A stretch of 64,000 nt of DNA, taken from Ophiodon elongatus (lineage: Eukaryota; Chordata; Actinopteri; Perciformes; Hexagrammidae). The notes beneath the pieces are model-generated. The model saw only the letters and a list, made by a program, of their open reading frames with translations. It had not been told where the DNA came from and made no database searches. Position 1 is the first letter of the stretch, and each line of letters opens with the position of its first letter. Below, one piece after another: positions 1-13,200 of this stretch. The DNA is taken from positions 1,484,001 to 1,548,000 of the forward strand of contig JACSYO010001581.1 of the NCBI GenBank assembly GCA_016806645.1, in the 5' to 3' direction. The position numbers were made by a program, and so were the translations under genes.

Positions 1-1524
1 GTGTGTGTGTGTGTGTGTGGGTGTGTGTGGGTGATTACTGCTCAGTTTATTTTGTTGATGATCAGTACAAAGCCAGTGTGTAGATTGTGTGAAAGTACAG
101 ACAAAAGCTGACTGTCCTGCTTATTGATAGTATCTAGGGGTTCCAATTTAAACACATTTAAATGCCCAGTATCAATTTTGCCATGGTTACATGCAGCTCC
201 CAAACTGTATTTTGGATTTAGTCAACCAGGCCTCTGGGGGCTTGTTGTTAGCACTACCATTAGCGACTTGAGATGCGAGACTGGAGTTGGAGTCCAGAGA
301 GGATGTTTACGAGCAGATTGTTTGACAAGTAGAGAGTTTACAAGCTTTTAAAACCAGTAAAAAGGGAAAATGTCGTCAGACGAGAGCCGGTAGTTTCCGA
401 GATTGCATTTTGGCCATTGTGTTCCGCCCCTTTCGCTCTACACACGGACGGTCTACCTGCATTCAACCAAAGCGCGTTTGAACGTGATTGGTCAATACTA
501 CACGGACTACAAACAGAAACCAGAACGCTTCCAAAAACTAAATCGTGTCCCGTCCCATTCTCCATGTGAATGCCAATCTGTTTTAACTTTGGACAGAGCC
601 ACGCTAGCTATTCACCCAGCTTCCAGTCTTTATGCTAAGCTAAGCTTGCCACGTCCTGTCTCCAGCTTTATTTAGAGACGGCTCAGGGGTTGGAGCGGGT
701 CGTCCTTTAATCACACGGTCACAGATCAATCCCCTACTCGTCCTTTCCGCGAGTGAGACACTGAACCCTGAAGTTGCTCACCGGGTTTACATCAGTCCAA
801 TCCTAACTCTTAGGATGGTAGGTCAAATTTCATGGCTGTATATATGTGACGATTAATATAAAGTTTAACTATACATTAGATTGCTCACTCCCAGCAAGAA
901 AGGAAATACATGTATTTTCCCCAAAATGTGGCTTTAAAATTAGTTTACGAAACAAAGTGTTGATGTATAAAAGTGAAGAGACACATTTATGGAATACTTG
1001 TAATGAGGAGCTCATAATGTGTTGCACGCTTTGTAAATAAAGAAACGTTTCAAAAATTATTTGATGAACAGATAAAACTGTGTAATCACAAATAAAACTT
1101 TTAGGCAAGAGTTGGTGTTATAAGCTGTTCCTTCAGCTTCCAACACACATTTTCATTCCGTAATAAATAATCTTGTTGTGTCGTGTTTGCAGCACTTTGT
1201 GTTTATTCTTTGGAGACGAAAACCTGATGGTTACATTAGAAAACTGAGAGGAATATTTTTTGCCAGCTTCTTTTTTGGTTTGACAGAAAAAACGATCTGA
1301 GCGTTCTAATTAGTAGGCACTCCTCCTCATCTGGCAAAGGCTCCCAGAGACCAGATGGTGCTTGCTTTTTCTTTTGTCTTATCTCTACATCATGCTGTAC
1401 TGATAGCAGGCTGCCAGCCTGTGCATAGCATTAGGATGCTGTCCATTATCTGTAATCCAAGTAGGCAGAATAGGGTCTTTAGTGCACATATTGAAATGGT
1501 GATGTCTGTGCTGTTCCCCTGCAG
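1..1524. other. usp32 intron (left edge); GT microsatellite then nothing coding
   Basis: The window opens inside a (GT)n microsatellite (about 1-33). The rest, up to the splice acceptor ending at 1524, has no exon I can recognise: the short open frames lack splice-bounded similarity to the missing N-terminal part of USP32. The stretch 360-760 is richer in GC and CpG than its surroundings but shows no exon. The EF-hand-encoding exons of usp32 must lie upstream of the window. Confidence 0.6.
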
Positions 1525-4500
1525 GCCCCGACATTAACCATGGAGGGTGGGAGGCTGAGGCGCTCCTTGCAGCTGGTGCCTGGCAGAGACTTTGAGACGG
1601 TGCCAGAGCCGGTGTGGAGGGCACTCTACCATTGGTACGGTGCCAACCTCAGCCTGCCACGGCCGGTGAGTGAATGCAGTCTGTAACACACATCCTCCCA
1701 ACAGCTGACGAACCCCACCATCACTGTGATGCCAGGGCAGCCGGGCAAGAAACACAAGTGGACAGGCAATCAGACATGGTTCACTAAAAGCCAGCAGTTT
1801 ATCGAGATGATCGTAACTACTTTAATTTAAACTAAAACTGAAAGTGAACCAGAAGTCAGTTTGTGATTGGAGAAGAAGGAAGGCATTCTGTATTAATCCC
1901 CCCACCCCCAGGGGCCCAAAATACTCACAAGCACAAACTGAACCTCTGCATTAATGTTGGGTGGATGTCAGAGTGAGGGGGCTGAAGCAGTTGGGGGCTC
2001 GGTGCCTCTCCAGCTACCAGTCCACACTCCGTACGTCCACAGGCTGAGCTACTCCTGCCCCATTGTGATACCGAGCGCCTTCCTTTGTCATTATAATTGA
2101 GTTTAACTGGTCATGTCAATTTTATTTATACAGCCCACTATTACAAATTTGCCTCAAGGGACTTGACAATCTACATACGAATCAACATACGACACCCGCT
2201 GTCCTCAGACCCTGCCTTTCAGATAAGGAAAAACTCCCCTCAGGAAGAGTAACTGAGGCAGGATACCTCTCCCAAGATGGACAGGCATGCAAAAGATGCA
2301 GTGTGCACAGAATAACCGACGTAAAATGACAGTATCAACAAGCCAAATGACAAAAAGTATAAATAGTATGTTAACATATATGAAGAAAATGTATCCGGGA
2401 GGAGCAGCTTAACCAGACTGCTAGAGCCTGAGCCACACAACCTTGGAAAGAGGACAGGCTACACAAACACAGAGGAAGATAAATGGAGGCACAGCATTCA
2501 TACAGATAGGAGGATGAAACGAGCACACAGGGAGTGAGAGAGGGAAAGGAGAGGCTGGGTCACCTGGAGGACAGGGATCCAGATCCAACAAGTAAGATGA
2601 GGCGCCCACAGCCAGGGGAGGGAGAGAGGGAGAGAGAGAGGGAGAGAGGGAGAGAGAGAGGGAGAGAGAGAGCTCCGTACCTACCTACCTTTGGGTTTTA
2701 TCATGGCCTTTTGTCTTGTTGTTTATTATAATCATGTAGTTTGTGAACATGCTTTTGCAACATTGTATTGTATGCAGTCATGCCAATAAAGCCCAAACTG
2801 TGCATTGAACTCCGTTACCTATGAGTCCAAGCTTTCCGCACTTGGTTCATTTGAATAAAGTCTGTATGAACACATAATGGACCATAACTAAAAGGAAATA
2901 ATGGATCATTTGTTTTATCTGGTCTTGACCCGGTGACTAAGCGGCCTTAACCCTGGTCACAGGTTTCCAGACTCGGGTTTCAATGCATGAGAAGTATAAA
3001 CCTTTCCCTTCCACCCCTGCAGGTTATCCTGGAGAGCAAGACGGGCCAAGCAGAGCTGGAGCTCTTCCCACGCTACCTCCTCTTCCTCCGCCAGCAGCCG
3101 GCCACGCGCTCCCCCCAGTCCAACATCTGGGTCAATATGGGTATGACCAGCCTGCGAATGTTCCCACCGTATTTACCCCCGCCAAGAGGTAACGTAAGCC
3201 TGCAGCAAGACCAGAGCAAGCCGTCGACAAACGCTTCATTGAGCTACCCCGCATCCCCCCCTTTTAATCCTCCTAAAGTGGACTGATCCAGCCCTGGCAG
3301 GTTTCTGGCGCTGGCAGTGGGATGAACCAATGGCCCATGAAAGGGAAAGACTGCTGATCACTCTAAAAGTTGCATAATTCAAACCATTTAAATCTTCACA
3401 GACCTTGCCATTCAAGTATTATATGTTTTGACGACACTTGTTCTAGTGCTCTCCACTCATCTGCATTGGTAGTATTCTAAATCATGACAAACAAATAGCA
3501 AATATTTGAAACCGTCTGGGACACGGTCACAATATCTCTACTCTGCTTCTTTTTTTTTTTTTGGAACACCTGAAAACTTATTAAATTTGAATCTGTCTGT
3601 CTAATCCTACTGTATTTCTACAGTCCCAAAAAATGACTACACAAAATTCAGGAAAGGAAATCACCATATTTGAGAAAAGCAAACAAAATGAAAGTCCACG
3701 TCCAACTCCATCTGCTAGCTACTGAAGGTTTACACATGCTGCTTTTGCTTTATAAGTAAATATTTTTCTTAGATCATATTTATGCAGGGAGTGCAGGTAG
3801 TGACAGTGTGGGCTCGGTGGTAGCTCTGACAGCTTGAAGGAGTAGCAGCGGGGGGCGGGGCTTAGTGAAGGGTCAATTCACATCCAATGTTCTAACTCAC
3901 TCGCTAATATTCATTTAAGCTGGATTTCACTCCAGTGTTTATCCCTTTGCATGATGGCTGAGAACTGGAAATGTCTGCAAAAAGAAAGCAGATGACAAAG
4001 CATAAAGTGGAGATGTACTGACTTTCATCAGGGTAATCAGGCATCAGCACTCAGCGTGAGAGTGCTGGTCCGAATCAAGCCAACATATCAGGTTTCAGAC
4101 CCCAGGGGAGCTTTGGCTACCATCATGACTCATCAGCAGCGGCTTGTCATTGCTGGGCATTAAGACTCAGCCTTGTGGCTAAATATCTCAAATTGATCTA
4201 CTTATTCATCATATTCCGCATAATGTCTTCCTGACAGCCCGAGTAGAGCACTCAAACAAGTGTCGAGTGGTAGAATTGGATGGCAAAGCTGTGTGGATGG
4301 GAAATAATAACATTTACAAATCAGATATTTTCATTAATCATTTTGAAGCCAGTTACGTAAAGCTTTTAAACGTGTATGTTTATATTGTAATAACCAGGAC
4401 TGCTATTGATTGGCTTGTATGTGATTTAATCCAATCTGAGTCCACTTAATCCACTAAATTGATTGACCAATCAAATCTGTGCTGATTGACAAAAAAAGCC

Positions 4501-7500
4501 TCTTGCTGCTTCCTTACAACTAATCCTCAGTCATCAGAATGCTGCTGTTGTGAGCTTGTGTGTGGCCAATATGAGTTTTAATTAATATTGATAATTAATA
4601 CACACAAGGATTTTTTTACATCACAGCTGAAGTCCTTCCGGCTAAGAAAAAGTCAAATTAATAAACCCCAAATCTGTGCTGTGGCTTGGTGTTTGGGTCA
4701 GTTTGTGAATGTTCCTGTCCTACCTGTTAGCAGGTAGCGTGCCCTCCCCCAACGCTCCCCTGAAGAGGGTCTTGGCCTACACAGGCTGCTTCAGCCGCAT
4801 GGGCACCATCAAGGATATCCACCTCTACCTGTCCCAGAGACTCCGCATCAAGGAGGAGGACATGAGACTCTGGCTCTACAACAGTGAGGTGGGTCACTAA
4901 ACATAATACCTGAAATAAAAGGTTAGACATTTAAAGATCAATCCGCTTATGGCAACCAAAATTGTCTGTTTCGCTCTCATTCACAATTCAAGGCCAGCTT
5001 TTTGGCAATAATTAAATATATGATCTTAAACAGGTAAACTTCAGGGGCTCCAAACAAAATACATGCATATTGTGTGTGTTTTGTGCTAATGTAATTAAAA
5101 ATGTATTTGGGATTGTATACCACCGAGGCACAATATCAGCTGGGGGGCCCAAAGGTGGGGCTTTTATTATGACTTAAATGTGAGGCCCTAGCTTGAAAGG
5201 GGTCCGCACGTCCAATCTAGTTCCAAGAATTTCTTCTTTTCCGTTTTGTCCTTACATGACGCATATTCCTAGATTGATCAATGTTAAATAAAATATCCAC
5301 ACAGCGAACCAGGGGCCAGGTAGAATTCCATCACAGGAAAAGTATACTCACCTCACACAAAGCATGGATGGGAACAGTAAAGTTAATAGCAGGTTAATAC
5401 GACCATGTCTGATGGTGTCTTTAAAAATGAACTGATTCAGAACAAAGAACAGAGTCATTATTTCATAGTCCTAATAAATGAAAAGATACTACTGTGTCTT
5501 TCAGAATTACCTCACCCTCCTGGACGATGAAGATCACACACTGGAAAGCCTGAAGATCTACGACGAGCAGCAGCTCGTTATTGAAGGTCTGAAAAAGCAG
5601 AATGAACCAAACCGGTTGTATTCCAGGTTATTCTAAATAATGGAACATGATGTGAACTGATTTATTCTCTTCCTCCACAGTCCGGAACAAAGACATGAGC
5701 TGGCCTGAGGAAATGTCTTTCATTGCCAACAGTAGTAAGATGGACAGACACAAAGGTAAGCTGGATGAGAGACACTCATCGCACTGCATTTGTCAACGGG
5801 CAGAATGGTAGTTAGTCAGCTCGTGTTGGTGGATATTAACTGAGCTCCATTACAGACTGATATTACATTTGAAGGGAAATCTTTTAATCATCACACATTG
5901 TTACAAATCATTGTCAATAACTAAGCTCCCTACAACATCATATAGTTGAAAAGGAATCTGTGGGTGAGAGGGAGAGAACACCCGGGTGCTTGATACAGTC
6001 ACGCCTCTGTTTCTGACCTCAAACACGCCACGGTGCTAAGATGTGTTAGATCCGGGAGGTCATTGGTGCTGGTAAAGAAAACCTGTCAGCCCTTTCAGTG
6101 TTTTCCCTTCAGTGAAGTGTTTTTACACATCGTTTTCCATCCCAGTTCCCACAGAGAAAGGAGCCACCGGCCTCAGTAACCTTGGCAACACCTGCTTCAT
6201 GAACTCCAGTATCCAGTGTGTGAGCAACACCAAGCCTCTCACGGACTACTTCATCTCAGGGAGACACCTCTATGAGCTCAACAGGTGCCATTTGAGTCAA
6301 TCACTTTGCTTTAAATCCTGCCACCCTCAGCCTGAACTCCTCATTATAACTGGCCCGCATTGGTGCCTTTACAGAACAAACCCCATCGGGATGCGAGGTC
6401 ACATGGCCAAGTGTTATGGTGACCTGGTGATGGAGCTGTGGAGCGGGACACAGAAGAACGTTGCTCCACTCAAACTCAGGGTAAGCAGCCTCATCACTGT
6501 CTTCCTCATTAAACGTTAAAGACTTTTCTCAGGTATAGTCATTTTTGATCCGTCCGGATTCACAATCTTTGTGCTGTCTAAACTTGTTAAAGTGCTACAG
6601 GAGCAAAGTGTCTTTTAAAAAGGGTTCTATAAAAATAAAGTTTATGATGTCATTACTTCCTCTCCAGTGGACAATAGCAAAGTATGCCCCACGCTTTAAT
6701 GGATTCCAGCAGCAGGACTCCCAGGAGCTGCTAGCCTTCCTGCTGGATGGTCTCCATGAAGATCTCAACAGAGTGCATGAGAAGCCCTACGTGGAGCTGA
6801 AGGACAGCGATGGCCGGCCTGACTGGGAGGTGGCCTCTGAGGTCAGAGATCACACTGCTCATCAAATACTACCGTCCACACTGAAATGCAAGCTGGCTTA
6901 GTCTGAATGTTTTATGTTATGCATTTATACACAACAAAGTCTGTTTTAAAGCCTCTGAAAACTTTGTTTTAGAACTTCAGTATTTACCAAAACATTAAAA
7001 CTACAGTTAGTAACTTAAATAAAATAACTTACTAGCTGTAACGAGAACGTAATGAGAACGTTTGAGACCCGACCACCAGGAGGAAACTCTCTCCTTATAC
7101 AGCTAAACAGGAATTAAAATATGTTTCTGAAAACATTTACATTTACAAAAAAAAAGAAAGAATTATGATAACAATATATCAAATGGCAATGTGCAAGGGG
7201 CCCAAAGGTCATAGATTGACCCTTTGCTAAGTCACACCCTAAAACACAGACCAGCTAAAATGAGAAAATACTGGTGCAGTTAGTGACAGAGTGGGCTCCA
7301 TGGTAGCTTGACAGGGTAGCAGCAAGGGGCGGGGCTTAGTGAAAAGGTCAATTGTCAATGTTTAGCCATCCAGGCTGCAACTTACCGGTTTGGGTTCAAT
7401 GTCACCATTCTCGTAGTGTTGTCTTCAGCTGCAGCAGACGGCCGTCATAATGAAAAAAGTGAATCACAGTGGAATGGAGGGTGCACAATGGAGTCATCAT

Positions 7501-10233
7501 AAGAAAGCATATTCATGGGTTGTGTCTTTTTCTCTTGAATGAAATGGCAAGCAATGTCTGAAATGTTCAATATTTTGATTCATTCATTTGCAAGACGAAT
7601 AATGAATAAGTGTAACAGTCAAAGAGGGGGAATAGGCCAGTTCTGACTTGGGCATCGGGCCTGTTGAGGGAATGAGCTGTCACATCTTCTGGTGTCTAAA
7701 CATGAGGAGAAGAGGGAAGTCAATAGCACTCCGCCCATCATCCAAGCTCTCCTGTGTGTCAACGCTCCTTCCCCCCACAGGCATGGGAGAACCACCTGCG
7801 TAGGAACCGCTCCATCGTGGTGGATCTGTTCCACGGGCAGCTCAAGTCCCAGGTGAAGTGTAAGACCTGCGGACACATCAGCGCTCGCTTCGACCCCTTC
7901 AACTTCCTGTCTCTGCCCCTGCCCATGGACAGCTCCATGCATCTGGAGATCACTGGTGAGGCGGCTGAAGGAAAGATGCCGATAATGTGATCCTTTTTAA
8001 AAAGAAAAAAAAAAACTGAATCACATATAATGTTGCTGTCTTCATAGTCATTAAACTGGACGGCTCCACACCCGTGCGCTATGGCCTTCGGTTGAATATG
8101 GATGAAAAGTACACAGGCCTGAAGAAGCAGCTGAGTGAACTGTGCAGTCTGAAGCCTGAGCAGATCCTCCTGGCTGAGGTGCATACCTCCAACATCAAGG
8201 TACTGAGACTACTCCACCGATCAGGCTGCGGGCCGAGTGTAGCCATTAGCAAAGAGGGCAGGAGGCAACATCAGTCATGGTTTTATTCAACAGTTAGATA
8301 CCAAATAAAAGCTCAGTTTACTCCAAATGACAACAAAAAAACACATTATTTCTTACGTCCAGCACCACCAACAGAATTCCATTTATATACATTGTATTGG
8401 GATAGAGGCGGACATTTTTGAGACCGACGACAGCGCGTGCTAATTTGCATATGTTTGGCGCCATTAGTTAACAAAAAAAGGAAGAAGAAAGTTCAGAAGA
8501 TTGAAGACATTTTCACAAAATCACATCAAACTAAGCTAAGCTGACTCATGCTGTCTGAGAACGGTTTCGTGGTTTCACAATCGTGCTCTTTATAGTCAGG
8601 TCCAACTTGAACATGTTTCCACGACTCTTTTTGCCGAAGTGTCACTTTTCCCTACAGTGTGTTTTAACCTAGCTAACGGCTCCATTACACATGCACTGCT
8701 GTCTGTTACTGTACTACAGTGAAGTGCTGCAGTCTGAAGTCCACACTCTTTGTGTTTAGAACTTTCCTCAGGACAACCACAAGGTCCGTCTGTCTGTTAA
8801 CGGCTTCCTGTGTGCGTTTGAGATCCCCGTGCCAGGTTCGCCAACGTCACTGAGCTCCCCAACTCTGACAGGTGAGACTGTTCGCTCACTCTCGGTCTTT
8901 GCCCTGTGGTCAGCGTGGCTCCGTCTGACTCCACGGTTCTCTATTTTCCTCACCTTCACCAGACATCCCCCCAATAGACAACGGCTCTGCTGCTAAAGAG
9001 AACCCGGGCAGTCAGCCCGTCCTCATCCCTAACGGTGGGCCCAGCACCATGGTGCCCTTCAACCCAGAGTCGCCCCTCGGCAATGGGGTCGCCAATGGAC
9101 ACGTCACTCCGATGCAGGAGAGCCCCTTCATTGGATACATTATCGCCATGCACAGAAAGATGGTGAGGACTCAATGTTCATAAGCAGCGGGCTGCAAAAC
9201 AAATACTGTCAGTTATTTTCCAGTAGAACGGCTGAATGCTGTTAAATGTATGGTATTATTGTCAAATGTTTTATGATTGTAAATCATTTCTCTCCACTGT
9301 TTGTGTCGCCCCTTCAGATGCGTACGGAGCTGTACTTCCTGTCGTCTCAGAAGAACCGGCCCAGTCTGTTCGGCATGCCGCTCATAGTCCCCTGCACTGT
9401 CCACACCAGTAAGAAGGACCTGTACGATGCCGTGTGGATCCAGGTGTCCCGGCTGGCCAGCCCACTGCCCCCACAGGAAGCCAGCAACCACGCCCAGGAC
9501 TGGTAGGCTGACCGTCTGCTCCTTTCACCCAACACACTTCTGTGTTTGCTTGTTTGCATTTGACAGAGCGACATGTTGGTGAGCAGATCCCCCCCCCACA
9601 CTCCCCCTGCTTCCACTCTTTGTGCCAAGCTAAGCTAAACTTTCTATCTTTGCACTGAACTTGTAGCTGTGAAGGGAAGATGATTAAGAGTGGCCTGAGC
9701 AGATCCACACAATCAGGATCAGAGCTTATCGCTCTCGGCTATCTAAAGCCTGATCTATTTCCGCTCCTTTGTTTCCTGTAAGTTACTCCAGGCTCAACCA
9801 ACAGGGCCCCATTGGAAGAACAAGACTGTGAAATTGTTTTGTTCCACATGGCGTTGTGAGCCAGTTGACTGTGTCAAAAACAATCAACAACAAACTGTTT
9901 CAATTGATGTTATCCACACAGACAGTGTGCTTGAAGAGTTTCTTCTCTTCTTCTAACCTGCAGTGATGACAGTATGGGCTACCAGTACCCCTTCACTCTA
10001 CGGGTTGTGGGGAAGGATGGCAACTCCTGTGCCTGGTGTCCCTGGTACAGGTAAGACTGAGTGTTTCATGAACACACAAGTCACGAAGTAGGGAGTAATG
10101 TGTCTGGTGTTGATGAGACAGAATGTTTTCGTATTCTTATCTTAATTCTTACCTATAGTTGGCTTGTACCAGTGTGCTAGGAATGTTAAAAATGTCTTGG
10201 TTCCTGACCCTGTGTCTGTACTGCAGCTGAACC

Positions 10234-10292
<59 letters not shown>

Positions 10293-13200
10293 GTTTCCAG
10301 GTTCTGTCGAGGCTGTACCATAGAGTGTACGGAGGACAGGGCCTCTGTAGGAAATGCTTACATAGCTGTGGACTGGGACCCCACCGCCCTGCATCTCCGC
10401 TACCAGACCTCCCAGGAGAGGGTAAAACACCACTCAGCTCCATTTCCATCCAATGAGGCTTTACTGGCACGACCATAATATCAAAGTGTACTGTACAAAC
10501 ATGGGAACGCATAGCTCTCTCTCACTCTCACGCTTACTCTCACTCTCACCCTCACTCTTAATCTCCCTCACCCTTACTCTTACTCTTTCTCTTACACTCT
10601 TACTCTCATCCTCACCCTTACTCTTAATCTCTCTCTCTCTCTCTCGCTCTCGCTCTCTCTCTCTCTGTCTTTCTCTCACCCTCCCTCTCACTTACTCTTA
10701 CTCCCTCTCTCACCCTCACTGTTACTTTTACTCCCACTCTCACTCTCCCTCTCCGTCCCCTGGCTGGGAGCATCATTATGATATAGAGTAGTTGAGGGAT
10801 TTCAATGAAAAAAGCAATACAAGATTTTCCAGAGCTACTATCTCTGAGTGTGTAGCCCTTTCTTCTCCAGAGGTTGCACTGTGTTAATTACCAGCCACTC
10901 ACCTTCATGCTCTGTTCACCTCATCATGAAGAAAAGTGTGAAGGCAATGGTTACATCCTTTACACAATATTTAACTTGGTAATTTATCTATGACACTAAC
11001 AAATAGTCAGTATTGGTCACCAGCACTTTTATTTGTATCCCCTTACTGCAGTAGACACATACAATATAAAATAAGCTGTTGTAAAATCTTTGAGCCTTCT
11101 AATGAGATAATCTTGTCAACATTTAAGAAGTGAGAGTGAGCCTTCTACTGCAGATGGCTCAGAGTGAGTTCTCCTGCTGCTGTCTTGTATTGTTCTGGAA
11201 GTTTTGAGATAAGAGCTAAGTGAGATAAGTAAACCTGCTAAACAGAAAGTGCTTTGGTACTGGGTTTGACCACACAGTTACCAGCGAGCTGCTTAATGCT
11301 CAGTTCATTCAGTTACACAGGATCCAGGCTGTGCCATTAAGGTTGGCATGCTACTCCATATTGTAAGTATTGTGGTACATGTCTCTGGGTATTTGTAAAT
11401 ATGCTGCTTCAGCTGTATTTTGAGCCGAACAAAACTGGTAAAATACAATTTGATAAAAGAACTCGCATACAACGTCAGATAATTGGCATAGCCTACTGAT
11501 TCCGAAAACTACAAATGGTTCGATGCCAAAACATACTACAAATTAATAGGTGGTTTCTGCTCAAACTTTTACTCCAGAAATTGTTTGGCTTTACCTTAAA
11601 AGGCAGTTGCAGTTGCTGGTTGTGAAAAAGACAGTTCAGAGAAAAGTGTGAGTTCATCCTCCCCCCTCTCATGCTCTCCCTGCAGATTGTAGAGGAGCAC
11701 TGCAGTGTGGAGCAGTCCCGTCGGGCCCAGGCCGAGCCCATCAGCTTGGACAGCTGCCTGAAGGCCTTCACCAGCGAGGAAGAGCTGGGTGAGGACGAGC
11801 TCTACTACTGCTCCAAGTGCAAGACGCACCGGCTGGCCACGAAGAAGCTGGACCTCTGGAGGCTGCCGCCCATGCTGGTCAGTGGCACACACTTCTAAGT
11901 CTGTGCTAGACCGTAGCTCTGGCCTCACAGGGGAAGGTTCTAAATGTACAGGATGTGTGATGCGTGTTCTCTTCTTCAGATTGTCCACCTGAAGCGCTTC
12001 CAGTTTGTAAATGGCCGTTGGATCAAATCCCAGAAGATTGTCAAGTTCCCGAGGGAGAATTTCGACCCCAGCGCCTTCCTGGCTCCCAGAGACCTGGTGC
12101 AGCACTGCCTCCACTCCCGCAGTGAGAGCGAGGATCTGCTGAAGGTGGGAGAAGACAACTTGTCTTCCATCTCTGCACCGGCTGGCTTCTGCAACCTTCC
12201 CAAAGGTACCATATGTTGATTTAAGCCTGGCATTTAGCTGTTGCTAGCCACTTATGGACTGAGACTACTCACATCTTTTAAGAGACTTCTGCATTTTCTT
12301 TTGTTATGCGTTTGTTGTTTAAGAGCCAGCAGCTTGTGAAACAATATAAAGTGTAAATGAGCAGCTAATGACCCAATGGCAGAGGAAATGTCTTTAACAT
12401 ATGTCTTTCCCAACAGTCTCCCCTGCCTCTAGCAGGAAGTCAGCGCCTTCTCTTAGCCGGTCCAGCAGCCCCTCTGGAAGCCCCAAGACCGGCAGCGGAG
12501 GCCGCAGGCCGGGCCGGCTACGCCTGCCCCAGCTGGGCAGCAGACACCGCCTCTCTAACAGCAAGGAGAACCTGGACGGAGCTGATAACCCTGAGGCCGA
12601 GCCCCGGGACGATGCGCCACCGCCAGACACAGAGGGGAGCGCAGCATCGGGCCCCCCTGGATCAGGAGGAGCGCTCACGTCGGAGGCATCGTGCAGCAGC
12701 GAGGCGTCCAGCAGCCACTGTGACGTGGTCCTGGTGAACGGGGACAGCAATGGGCTGAACTCCGACTGCAGCACAGAGAGCATCATGGACCCTGACAACC
12801 CGCTGCTCCAGCACAGAGACAACATGTGTCTGGACGCCATCTACAACCTCTATGCAATATCAGTAAGAGTCACACATCAACGTCACTGTCAGACAAGTAG
12901 TAACAGGCTTCCTCAATGAGCTTCTGTCTGCTTGCAAACAAGTCCAAAATATTGTTCTGCTTCCTGTCACTAGTGCCATTCAGGAATCATGGGAGGGGGC
13001 CACTATGTGACGTATGCCAAAAACCCCAATGAGAAATGGTACTGTTACAATGACAGCAGCTGTAAGGTAAGGCATTAGGACACTTTCTATTCTCTTTCCA
13101 AAATTGATAGCATACTTTCCAAAGGTCAGCAATGAAAAAAAACAACTTTAGAGCCTCCTAGTGGTGGATGCATGCCACTACACATCTTAAACCTGCCTGT

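Larger units (their letters stand above)
1666..3022. other. usp32 intron with dispersed repeat and GA-rich simple repeat
   Basis: The intron contains a recognisable teleost dispersed repeat at about 2112-2310 and a purine-rich (GGGAGA/GAGA)n tract at about 2615-2671. It also has a tail-like CATGCCAATAAAGC at about 2779, resembling the 3' ends of fish retroposons. No exon is seen. Confidence 0.6.
1525..3188 (+). other. usp32: DUSP-domain exons of usp32
   Basis: Exons 1525-1665 and 3023-3188 carry the part of the DUSP domain with VPEPVWRALYHWYGAN and LELFPRYLLFLRQQ. DUSP domains in USP4/11/15/20/32/33 are small protein-interaction modules. The second exon has two usable in-frame donors, after 3140 and after 3188. 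I chose 3188 because the extra 16 codons (GMTSLRMFPPYL...) match what I recall of mammalian USP32. Confidence 0.85.
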
